Shown one piece after another: positions 51,840 to 62,767 of a stretch of DNA of 64,000 nucleotides. The notes below the pieces were generated by a model that was not told the DNA's origin, did no database searches, and saw nothing but the letters and a program-made list of their open reading frames with translations. This stretch comes from Xylocopa sonorina (lineage: Eukaryota; Arthropoda; Insecta; Hymenoptera; Apidae): assembly GCF_050948175.1 (NCBI RefSeq), contig NC_135202.1:4092001-4156000 (forward strand), written 5' to 3'. Position 1 is the first letter of the stretch. Every line of letters begins with the position of its first letter. A program made the translations under genes and the position numbers.

Positions 51840-52250
51840 ATTCGAGGCACAATGCGCCGTTGAACGCGATCATTAGCGTGAAAATCACCTTAAAATTGTA
51901 CAGATTCGTTGGGAATTGCGGTGTTACTGTAGGAAGGGTGTTCAGCCGCGGCGGAAACGGTGCCGGGCTAACAGCGTTTTCCGAATTATCGAATATTCCT
52001 GTTGCACGCGGCCGTTCCTTCGAACACCGCCAAGATCTCGTATCCATTCCCATGCTCCCATTACCATTAATGGCGTGCACCGCCGTTGCAGAATCAATGA
52101 AGAAGCCACGCTGCCCCTTTTTCCGACATTAACAGCGCCGTTTATTCGCCGAACGAAAGTTCACCCTGGCGACGCGACGGGACGCGCCCATCCGCCCCTG
52201 TCTCCGCCCCAGAACCAGAGGGTTGCGTTGAATATTTCATCAAGTTAACG
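51840..52250. other. CpG-rich block
   Basis: Frames open on both strands (51814-52080 minus, 51860-52132 and 51916-52248 plus). None is recognisable. Confidence 0.35.
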
Positions 52251-53639
52251 TTGTTTTATTTATGTTAATCTAATGTAGCATCGACTGGGCTTTGACTTCC
52301 GGCTCCCTTTGACGATGCCTGCGCAGACATCGTCTACGATTGCTCTTAGACGTCGATGTCTACGATGATTACTCGATGCTCGCGCAGCTCGTTCTGGGAG
52401 AACAGACGTTTGAATGCTCCATGATTGCGCGTAAATTGATCGCAAATGAAGTGTTTCTTTGTGACGACGCAACGTCTGCGAATATTTTATTCGAATTTTC
52501 AAAAATATTTCAATTGCGAGATAATGTATTTCAAAGGTGGGGAAGCTACCGTGTGATGTAGACAGTGACTGTTCCGTGAATTCATGCGCGTATCGTACGA
52601 ACGTGACGGCGTTTCATTGTAACTGATTAAAGTTGGCCGCACAAATGAATTTAGTCTGTCACGTGCAGTCCGCGAGTTACAGTTCCTCGACGCTGCTTTA
52701 TATGCGCAACGTCCGCGAATAATCGACGCAGTTTTAATTTATGATACTAATATATATATAGAGTGTATTATTACAGTTGTGCCTTAAGAAATAAGTCGAA
52801 GCTAGAAAATTGCATCATTTCACGTTCGTATCGCAAACGTGCAGCTGTGAAGCTGACGATATCGCCTCTCGAAGTAACTCTCTGCAAGTATCGAGCCCCT
52901 CGCGGCAGACGAGGAGGAGGAACGAAAAGAGGAGGATGATGCTTTCATGTTTTCGTTCGATTCATAAAAGATGAATAATTTCTGAAGAAAGTCCCGGTGA
53001 ATTCGTCGCGGTTGGGCCACGGGACAAGCTTTCCACCGGGACGGGAAGTCCTTCTCATGGTCCACTTCGTGCACCTAAATATTCATGACAATTAAAGAGT
53101 CGTATGAAACGGCCGACAGATATAGCCTGTGCAAAGAAACCGACTATTCCACTTTTCAACTCGAGTCCTCCCTCTCCTTTTTTCCTTCATTTCCGGCTAA
53201 TTCAATATTATGGGGGTGAAAAGCTGTTGAAAGAGAAGAGCGGAATCCGTTTATATCAAGCCGGCGTTCTCCGCGATACTAATAAATATACGACGATAAT
53301 GTCGCCTTGTTTTCGCTCTTTCCTAGATATTACATATTTCAGTGACTTTTATTTCTCCTTCCTTTCGACTCTTTCTGCACTTACAGGCCATCTAACGTCT
53401 CTTTCCCTTTGTAGCCTACAAGAAGCAAGAAGATGAGCAATTTCCTCGTATCTACCCAACTAAAGAAGATACATCATCATCATAGATCGCACACACTTAT
53501 TTTTGCTTCATAATTACCAGTTCATTATCGCAACAGCCCCTAAGAATTCGCATCCGCTAATGAAGTTACCGCAAACACGCTCCGCTCTCTTCCTCCCTCA
53601 GCCTAGCATTCTTTTTTTCTTTTTTCACGCAGCAGCGTC
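52251..53639. other. Mixed non-coding stretch
   Basis: A short AT repeat (atatatata) lies at 52749-52759. The minus frame at 52820-53074 includes a Ser run from purine-rich DNA (gaggaggagg). A pyrimidine-rich patch lies at 53160-53200. Nothing recognised. Confidence 0.35.
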
Positions 53640-54050
53640 CGCGATAGGTCGACGACAAACCGTCGCGAATTGTCTCACGCGGTACGCCATCCAAGAATTT
53701 CATCTCGCGCATAATTAATCTCGGCAATTACGCGGCGGACAAGTATAATTCCGTGGCAACGCGGCGGCATCCGGGGCCGGGGCGCGATGAAAGCCGATGC
53801 TACAACGTTCCGCACTACTGTCCGCGCCGCAAACTCGAGGTTTCAAATCCTTCCACGCTGCCTGTTACCGCCTCGCCCGTGTCTGCGGAATACAATGGAC
53901 CGAACCTCGGCCCCGCGTTCGCCGAGACGCGACGCGCGTCGCCTCGAAATTACTGCGCGACCCTGCATACCGCCACCGGAAACGGACGGCCGCGTGAACC
54001 ACGGCTGCGGCCGCGCTGCGTGGGATCGCTGCGGTAACAAACACCAATTC
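53640..54050. other. CpG-rich block
   Basis: Five frames on both strands are open across 53753-54047, which only reflects base composition. No peptide is recognised. The block ends where the 150-base tandem array begins. Confidence 0.4.
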
Positions 54051-54080
54051 CTGGCTCTTATCGTTGGATGTTATTCCTTC

Positions 54081-54525
54081 GAGATATTTATCTGCATTCT
54101 GACGTGTACGTCGATGACAATTCGATTTTTGAGTTTTACCTATTCGCTTTTAAAATAGAATTCAGATGTACAGGGTAGGTTGGTGTCAGTACTTCGAGTA
54201 AGTAAGATAATGTTTGTGCGTTTAAGTATAGAGATATTTGTCTGCATTCTGACGTATACGTCGATGACAATTCGATTTTTGAGTTTTACCTATTCGCTTT
54301 TAAAATAGAATTCAGATGTACAGGGTAGGTTGATGTCAGTACTTCGAGTAAGTAAGATGATGTTAGTGCGTTTAAGTATAGAGATATTTGTCTGCATTCT
54401 GACGTATACGTTGATGACAATTCGATTTTTGAGTTTTTCCTATTCGCTCTTAAAATAGAATTCAGATGTGCATGGTAGGTTGATGTTAGTGTTTCGAGAT
54501 ATGATAATGTTAGTGCATTTAAGTA
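54081..54525. repeat. Tandem repeat, 3 copies of a 150-base unit
   Basis: Copies start at 54081, 54231 and 54381 with gagatattt(a/g)tctgcattc and include gacaattcgatttttgagtt and aatagaattcagatgt. Copies 1 and 2 are nearly identical and copy 3 is a little more diverged. Confidence 0.97.
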
Positions 54526-56109
54526 ATGTATTCCCTTAAGAAGGAATGATCTCGCGTTTTTAGATTACTAAATAAGTTTCAGGTAAAATTGCTAAAATTA
54601 AATTTGTAAATTTTACATTTGTATCGTCCGATTACAATAGAACAGTGGAATTACAGCGAGTACACTTCTCTTTCTAATTATATAGAACGCGTTCAGCTAT
54701 ATCGTCAGGGGGAGAAAAATTATTTAAAAATTTTTAAATTGTAGAATGAGAAGGAGGAAGAGGGAGAGAAAGAGGGAGCAATGGCGACGCGAGTGTGAAT
54801 ACAAATTAAAGTACAGGATTATGAGAGTTTCTCCGATTTCACATTTCAAAAAAAGCTTTTAAACCAGAAGATCGCTTTCAACAATGATACAGTCAGTATA
54901 AAAATGAATTGATGAATGAATGTAACGTTGATCCATTTAAATGATGTGGTTTAAACAAGGACATTCTATATATGGATGTATTCCCTTTCAATAGCATAAA
55001 AAAATGTATTATTTGAACAATACACTTTTAATTTGTTTATACATTTCCACTCAATATTCGATTATATGAAACAACGTATAAAAATTGATAAATTTTATTA
55101 TTCACTTATTAATGTAACGCAAATAGTTTGATTGAAAATGAAAAGAGAATGAAACAGTTCGCGATTCTTTCAAAATTTAAAGGAACGTATAAATTATTTA
55201 ATTATTCATATAATATAATGAATATTCCATTAGGAATTAAAATAAGATCGATGCACTATGAGCAAATTCGCAACGAACGCTATAATATATCCATATAAAA
55301 ATGCTTAAATATGTACAAGATGAAAAAATGCACAATTCTAGTGCAAACAATGTCGTAAATTGTTTCTAACCTTTTAATGAAATTCAATGACCACGTACGT
55401 ATAACGACTACATCATAGAAGCATAAATAATGTTCATTGTAATCTCAGCAGATTAGTTTTAACTGACCACTTGATATGATTCGAATTAAAACGTTCCCTA
55501 ATCAGTGGTTCGCTGTTCCGGCGAAGCATTTGTAAAGTTTTAATCTCGGTCAAGTATAATTAATAAGTAGAACCATTTACGAATTCTGAATTATTCCTTC
55601 GATTAAATGTACTAATTCCACGTTAAATTGTTCGATTCACGGAACTTCGTTTCTATCTAATTGCTCGCGGAATATAACGTTACGTACGCTTTAAACTTCG
55701 ACTGTTTTACTTTCCTGCGCTCTGTTTTTCTTGCCATAACGGTTATAGTGATTTATTAATTTGCAATTATACGGCACATTTATGGCTCTCCTTTTACGGC
55801 AAACGGTACGCCGTTTAATCACCCGCCGCGAAGTACGTGTTCAAGTTTTACGCTCTGTTTAAATGAACTTCGAATTCTTAACTGACCATTGCAATTAATT
55901 CGATCTGTAAAATAACCCATGCGTGCCAGACCCAAGAAAATTTCAATCGCGGATCACGGATAACGATTCGAATCCTTCCACGTAAAATGCGACTTCGAAT
56001 TATTCTAAACAAGTACAATTCACAATCACACGTAAACTACGAAGAGATAGACACCGCATATTTTATTTAAAAAAAAAAAAAAAAAAATTAAAAAATCAAT
56101 TTTCGTCAC
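54526..56109. other. Strongly AT-rich non-coding stretch
   Basis: It contains no frame worth reporting and ends in a long A run at 56069-56087. Confidence 0.45.
56069..56087. repeat. Run of 19 A
   Basis: An uninterrupted A run on the plus strand followed by ttaaaaaatc. It could be a microsatellite or the worn tail of a retroposed sequence; no element body is recognised upstream. Confidence 0.95.
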
Positions 56110-58010
56110 CTCTACGATCAACGACGAACCCGCGGTCCATTCTCCACCGAATGGCCCCGCAAATTCTCTATAATCAATTACCACTCGCATCGATCACTCG
56201 AAACGTAATCAACCAGGGGTGAGTCCAGCGTGGCAATATTGCCGAGTAAGTATGAAACGCGGCACGGCCAACGGTATCTGCTGAATAAAGGTAAAACCAA
56301 TACGTATCAATACACGTCCAGGTGCGTCATGTGTCACCGGAAAGTGGACAGTGGCGCGTAACGAGCGCGCTGGGCACGATCGATTCGCTTATCGGGACGG
56401 ATGGCTTCATTAAAGCCATTATTCACTCATCGTAATTCATCACGCGGCGATAACATTGTATTTTAAGGATGATCATATCGCGATCGAGGAGAGAGCGAGC
56501 CTGATACGCGCCCGATTACGTATGCACGCCGGCGTTTGACGCGTGATCGATTACCACGGCGACGACAGCGCGCGACTGGCCCTCTCTGTTTTTCGAGCGA
56601 GCGGCGAACGCATTCACAGGCTGAAATCCACGTTAGCGCGGCGCGATACGCGCGGGCACGCGCGTAACAGAGCGGTCCTGGCCGGGTATCGCGTGCACCG
56701 ATCGAGCGATTCGTCTTAGTCACGGGGGATCGAAAAACATCGACAACGGATCCTCCATTTTCTCGATTCGTTATACAGAGAACCGGGGGAGCTTTCGTGC
56801 TGGCTCGCCCTCCACTACCTGACGGATTAACGGCATTTACATCGCTAAGCGTCAGGCTACCTTTATTCTGTCCGCATGCAAACTTCAAGTGCCCGTGCAC
56901 GATACACGGCTCGCAGTTAGATGGATCGTGTCGAGTGGATAATAACAGGGCGTATCCGGGGGCAGCTGATTCTTTTCACGCGGGGGGATGGAGCGCGAGA
57001 GCTGCGACTGGCCTTTCTCAACCACCTCGAACACCATCACTTTCGACAATTTACATTTACAAAGTAGAGGAGAAAAGGTAGAAAAAAATTCCGAACACTC
57101 TTTTAGAACAATGTTACTCGTTCTCTCTACCATTTCGTTAGCTACTTTGGTTTACTGAAGGGGGTAGTAGCGCAGCCTTTTCTCGCCACCTCGCAGTGAA
57201 CGTACACGGGATATCGTGATGAAAATCTTCCAGCTACGAGTACGCTCAGGGATGAACGGATCGACGACAATATCGTTCGTCGGAGCCAGTCGATAATTAG
57301 AAATCGCAGGCGCACCGTGGGTCTTAAGGCTTGCTGGGCGAAACTTGGAGGGATACCGGGCGCTGCGCGCACCAACTCTCGCAGCCAGGTCGGCTTAATA
57401 TTGACGCCCGGCCGGATCCAAGGGAGAAGTTCCTCCTCTCTTCTCCGGGGGATTTTCTCAGCTTTAGAATATATAGCACGGGGCCGCTGTGCAAACGATC
57501 GCCGGGCCTCTGCACACCATATTAATAGGGCCATCTTCATGGGCAGCTTAATATTAGATACGAAGCGCCTGGACGGTCCTTAGAACCAGAAACGATTTAT
57601 GGCCACCGCCGCCTGAGGATTTGTAAATAGAATCCCGTCTGGGAAGAGTGGCCCCGGGTCCAGCTCGTGTTCCGCATAAGACCACTCTTAGAAGAGTGGG
57701 ATCGCGGTCTTAAAAACAGCGTGGGACGCGTTAAAAAAATTTTAGATGTATTCCAGAGATTATACGCAAAGTCTGACGTCCAACGTGAACCGCCAAGGCG
57801 ATTTCTTTTGCATTTCGGAAATAAGGATCGAAAAAGGGAGACGAAAGCAAATTTAACCGCATCGGTACCTTTTTTCTCTCGTGTATTGTCGCGCAGCGAG
57901 TCACAGACGCGGGAATGCGGACAACCACCGCGCGAGACGTCTCGATCCCTTGAGGAAAGCAAATATTGACGCGTGGACTTGCCCCATGCTCCAGCATGGG
58001 GATAAAGAAG
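56110..58010. other. Longest CpG-rich region of the window
   Basis: Bases 56641-56700 alone contain 12 CpG. Frames of 88 to 145 codons are open on both strands (56463-56900 minus, 56797-57081 plus, 57142-57540 minus, 57317-57583 plus, 57597-58034 minus). They contradict each other and none shows a known domain, so I treat the region as a possible promoter or regulatory island. Confidence 0.4.
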
Positions 58011-58013
58011 TCC
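57975..58013. other. Two-stem hairpin
   Basis: GGACTT (57975-57980) pairs with AAGTCC (58008-58013). Inside, CCCCATGC pairs perfectly with GCATGGGG around a TCCA loop (57982-58001). The stems are separated by an internal loop of 1 and 6 bases. It is too short for a typical microRNA precursor. Confidence 0.5.
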
Positions 58014-58319
58014 CTCTACGAATGTATAAATCACAGAGACCCTGATCTTATTCGTGGAGTGTGGATTGTTTAGAAAAGTTCAATCGTCCCATGTCTGATA
58101 GATTCTTACATATAAATTAGCTGAATCGCCATCGACTTTGCATACCCAAATAAGGTAAATTTCTACGAATCCGTGTCTAACAAATATATTCGCATATCTG
58201 AATATCACGAATGCAAGATTCATTGGTCACAGTTATTCTTCATCAAATGAACAACCAGCCTGCAATTCATCTTCCAACATTGTCACCAATTTAAACACGC
58301 TTAGGGCCTCTGGAGGGTT
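58014..58319. other. AT-richer non-coding stretch
   Basis: Nothing recognised. Confidence 0.4.
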
Positions 58320-58930
58320 GAAACGACGCGTGTCAAAACGGACGTTGGCAACGTGCGTTGTAACGTTGCGCCATTTTACGTAAGACCGTCACACAAGCGA
58401 TATCCATCTTACTTACAGATTAGCCAGTGCTCCATAAAACAATGTGAAGCTACGATCCACCTCGGCTTCCATCTTGACGCGCGTCATTTCAACTCTCGCG
58501 AGACTTCAGGCTCGAAGTCACCGCCTTCGCGTGCGTGCACTCGACCACTTGATAAGCGCGGATCCACAGGAAACGGACCCCTGTCGAGGATCCCGGATCC
58601 GTGGGCCGAGTTGAACGTTGCACGCGCGCAAGCTCGGCTCGGAGAACTGACGGCTTACGCGAGGCTGGTGCACGGTAACTTGCCGAGACCGCAGAAATTT
58701 CCGCGCGACCGAAATCCACGACCCGTTCTACGCGCAACCGACGCGTATTACCCAATTGTTTGCCCATGTTTCCGACAGTCTGTCCCGCCGTGTCGGAAGT
58801 TCCCGTGGCCCCCGTCGTACTTCGACGCATAATGCCCGTCAGCAGAAATCCAGCCGCATATTTGCATACGTAATCGCGGCACCGTATCGCTTTGGTCATT
58901 TTGGAGCTGGCTTCTCGAGTCGAACCATCG
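58320..58930. other. CpG-rich block
   Basis: The 159-codon plus frame at 58353-58832 overlaps minus frames at 58489-58899 and 58748-59221. All are unrecognised and compositionally biased to Arg, Pro and Ser. Confidence 0.35.
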
Positions 58931-59814
58931 ACAGGGCGTAATTATTGCTGGCCGTGGTCCGTGAACGCGGTAAGGAACGGGATGGAGTTGGTCATTGGTT
59001 GAACAGGGGAAGGCGAGTACGAAGCCATTGACGAGTGGTCGGTTTCTCATCAATGAGAGTGATGGGGTAATTAAATTTGTATTTGTACGCGCACCCCGCT
59101 GCGCTTGTAGGGGGCTTGCGCAATTTCGTCCTCGAATGAATGGGGCAGGACGTATTTGGATATGGAATCTTTGATATTGAAAATTTTCTTTCATCTTTTG
59201 GGATGAAAGGTACCTTGTCACAGGAATATTAATTATGTCATTGAGAAATATAATCTCTCTGAAAGTAATTACTGCTCACGTGTATACGTATGTATTGATT
59301 GATAATTATTTGGTAAAAGTAGTAAATGGATATTAGGTGAGACTGAGAGCCGATGAATTGGGAGATTACCAAAGAATCTGCGCTCCTTTTATATCATTTA
59401 TCTTTAGAATTCATGATTCATCACCATCTCTTTCAAAAAATTTTAATCAATCCAACCCTTGATTAATTTTTTAACTAGTTCACATAGATTATCTACCTTC
59501 CCTTTTGCGTACTTAATTTACCACAGATTTGCAGCTCATATTTCCTCTTCCACCCCCTTTGCTTAGTTTACAATAAAGACACTATACAATAATAATTTTA
59601 GCTTCGCGACGATCCGTAATCCCCACAAAATATACATAATAAAAAATTTACAAAGTGACATCAATTCCAAATCTAAACATGTGTACACACCAGCACCATT
59701 AAAACTCGTTTCAACTCAGCTGAAAGCAGTTAATAATCTAGACCCCAATTGCGTCGACGGAACAATCGACACACTGGCGTTGTTACATTTTCAGACGAGA
59801 AAGACCAAGTACGA
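58931..59814. other. Non-coding stretch
   Basis: Mixed at first, AT-rich from 59200. Nothing recognised. Confidence 0.4.
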
Positions 59815-59945
59815 TGGTCACGGGGAGAGAAAAAAGGGGTTGTAGAAGGGCGAAGGAAGAAAGAAAAAAGGGGGGTTGTGGAAGATCGAATGAAGATCGT
59901 GAGAAGAGAGGAAAGGGATGGTGGAAGAACGAGGGAAGGGGGTAG
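59815..59945. repeat. Purine-rich imperfect minisatellite
   Basis: The plus strand is almost all A and G. Three imperfect units can be seen: aaaaaaggggttgtagaag, aaaaaaggggggttgtggaag and gaggaaagggatggtggaag, near 59829, 59863 and 59908. The open frames across it are low-complexity translations. Confidence 0.65.
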
Positions 59946-60540
59946 CAAGACCGCGAGCTCGCAAAAGGGAGTATTCCCATTCCGTTCAGAGGGGTGGTGG
60001 TATTCGGAGCAGAAAATAAAATCTGCAGGGGTCCCGTCCCGGGCACGGAAACCGGCGCAGCATTCACAGGAACGTTCCTCGTTTTCATCTCATAGCTTTC
60101 TCCTTCCTGAACTCCTAACCGACTCATTCCCCTGGCCGTGTCACATCGCTGACCCTTCCTGCACTTAGCTGCTCTAAACCAACCGGCAAACTCCGTGATA
60201 TGCATTCGAATTGCTGCGAAGGCACGCGGAATTTTCCTGGGTCCACGCCGCGACTGGATTGCCTTATCAAAACGATATCTACCTCGGATCGTACGCTCCG
60301 GTTCGCAAGAATGCGCTTAAGGAGTCGCTTGGTGATCCACGCGCGATGTTATCTCTGCGTGAAAGGATATTCGATGCGTAATTCTTTTTATGAGCGAGCA
60401 TGTAGCTCTAAGCGTTTGGTGTCGAAACATTGGAAAGAAATTTGTGAGATATAACAAATTATTTTCAAATGCCTCTGATAATGAATTTACATCCGAGTCA
60501 CGAACGATAGAAAGATCAAATACGATATTGTAAGAACCTC
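59946..60540. other. Mixed non-coding stretch
   Basis: Continues two overlapping frames from the purine tract. Nothing recognised. Confidence 0.35.
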
Positions 60541-60653
60541 GGAGAAAAATGACACAACCGAGGGACGAACCCAACGATTTCAGCGGAATATATTATTGCA
60601 GACGTCCCAGGAAAGTGATACGACTCAGAAACGGACCCAGACATTCAGCAGGG
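60541..60653. repeat. Diverged tandem duplication, about 69-base period
   Basis: ggagaaaaatgacac...ggacgaaccca...ttcagcgg at 60541-60586 corresponds to aggaaagtgatacgac...ggaccca...attcagcaggg at 60609-60653, roughly two thirds identical by eye. Confidence 0.4.
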
Positions 60654-60955
60654 CAAACCACCACGCGTCATATTATTTCCTCGTTGTAATAGCTCCATTT
60701 CTGTTGGACATGGATGGACGCTTTCATATTTTTAACCCTGGACAAATGTAATAACAGTGCATATTTATTATGTCTCGAGATTAATAAAAATCGTGTCCAA
60801 CACGAAGCAACGCATACGTTTTAACACCCTCGATTTAGGAGTCACTTTCGATGCTTCAATACCAGTGACAATTAATAAAAAAACAATCATACCTCAAGTA
60901 TTTTTTCATAATTCGTATCACATACGATCTGCTCTTTAAATTGGTGAATAAATTG
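60654..60955. other. AT-rich non-coding stretch
   Basis: Nothing recognised. Confidence 0.4.
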
Positions 60956-61330
60956 TTTGGTCGCGATCCTGCTCGTGGGAACAGCGAAAAGCACAGTACG
61001 CTTCGTGTTTAGCTTAGCTGCAGTACAGAAACGCGGTTGTCTCGTTGCATTCAATCTAGCGTTCGTGATCGAGCTTGCAGTGGGACTCGAAAGCCGGCTA
61101 TCAGAGGAACACACCGCGCAACTATCGGCTAATCAGCTGCACCACTACTTGTACGACGTAAGATGGAACGCCTCTTATCTGACGATCCGTCTTCTCTCGA
61201 GACGTAACAGGGGCCAACTACGCCCGATTGAGCTTCCCGTCGCAATGTTACGCTGCGTCGAGCGTGCCACTGCAAGCATCGTGGTCTTACGTGCTTGTAC
61301 TACATCTCATGTTTCTTATACCCGTATCTA
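60956..61330 (+). other. GC-rich block with an open plus frame, possible unrecognised exon
   Basis: The plus frame 60957-61331 (124 codons, TTG start) begins with a hydrophobic stretch and is GC-rich between AT-rich flanks. A GTAAGA donor-like site lies at 61160-61165. A minus frame covers 60887-61114. No family is recognised and the start is not ATG, so this is only a candidate exon or regulatory block. Confidence 0.2.
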
Positions 61331-62278
61331 ATTATCCAATACGATTCTTTGGAATGCAATTTTCACGCATTTTCTATCAAATTACTAAAGGCAAATTTTG
61401 ATGACATTTTTAATTTGTAAAAAAACTTGACATTCTCACGTAAATTTCTTGCACAATTTCTAATTTATATTTATATAATGTTTAAACTTTACTTTCTTGG
61501 AAGTCGATGGATATTAAATTTAAAGTGGAAATGAGCAACTCGAGCGACTTTATATTACCTCGAAGATTTTAACTTCGATGCTTTTATACGAGAAAACGTG
61601 GACGTCTCTCGTTTTCATTTTTCCATTCCTTCAGAGGAACGCATACATCGCGTAAATATCGTCATTGTTTGTAACAAACATCAGAAGTATATTTACACGT
61701 GTATCGCCGCGTCGAAACGATTCGAATTATTATCCCAGATGGATTTATTAATCCCCTTGACGATTTCGAATGTGATTTGTGTTAAAGTGACTGGTCGCGT
61801 TCACGCGTGTAACAGGACGATTTAATAATTTATATTTATCGACTGCAGGAGGGACACACCTCCAGCCGGTTTCGATAAATCGAGTAATGAACGTTGAAAA
61901 ATTACCTACCATTTCTCTATGGCGAATGAGATTATAAAATATTTCGCGTCATTCATTTATTTTTCAGCACCCGTGCGGCGCGGCTCGAAATATTGTTCGA
62001 TATTATATGACGCTATAAAATTTGCGGAATATTGTTAGAAGAAAATCATCAACGAAATATAAACCGGACAGGCGTTAAAATTTTGACGTTTAATCAAAGT
62101 TATTGGCATCGGTGCTCACTATCCAAGCGAGAGACCTTGGCAAATAAAATTTCATGGAAAAAGCAAACTGTCTTCTGCTGTACAAGTAATGATATATTAC
62201 GAAATTATTCCTGAATCATTTCATTTAAAATGCATGTATCATTTCATTCAAATTTCAGAGAGGTAAAATTCAGAAATT
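61331..62278. other. AT-rich non-coding stretch
   Basis: Nothing recognised. The 60- to 75-codon frames here are unremarkable. Confidence 0.4.
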
Positions 62279-62767
62279 ATGTCTTTTAATAAAAATGAAA
62301 AGACCAAAGATAAATTATTAACAAAAGATAATTCAAATCAGCAACAATGCAGCGTTCGACCAGTGAAAAGTAATTTACAGATAGAAAAGTATGAAATAAT
62401 CCTTCGTCGAAGAGAAGAAATAAAGTTTTCCCCTTTAGTTAGCGTGACGGTGGTTCAGAAGCCGCAGAAATTTCATTCAGAAAGAATTCAACGGAGAAAC
62501 TTATACCCCCCTCTAAACATCCATACAACTGCGAACAGAGGGAATTTTACGCGATGGAAATACTCGCGTATAAGACACGGTACACAAAGCGTTAAGTTCG
62601 CTCCACGGAAAGAGATTCTTCGATATCGTTACCGCGTTTCTTCTTCGCGAACCAGGGTTCCTGTCTGGCCTCGTAACGAGAAGATCGTTACGAATCGCGC
62701 CAGTGTTATTCGCAAACTGAACCACCTACACACAGTTCCTGTCGAGCCTGGCCAGGCTAATCGTTGA
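62279..62767 (+). CDS. Orphan open reading frame, 162 codons (doubtful)
   Basis: The longest ATG-started plus-strand frame of the window. An A lies at -3 from the ATG, and an acceptor-like caaatttcag lies just upstream. The peptide is strongly basic (many Arg and Lys), with no signal peptide, membrane segment or known domain. The second half overlaps minus frames at 62513-62829. A frame of this length is not far from chance expectation in 64 kb, so it may well not be a gene. Confidence 0.15.
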   Translation: MSFNKNEKTKDKLLTKDNSNQQQCSVRPVKSNLQIEKYEIILRRREEIKFSPLVSVTVVQKPQKFHSERIQRRNLYPPLNIHTTANRGNFTRWKYSRIRHGTQSVKFAPRKEILRYRYRVSSSRTRVPVWPRNEKIVTNRASVIRKLNHLHTVPVEPGQANR

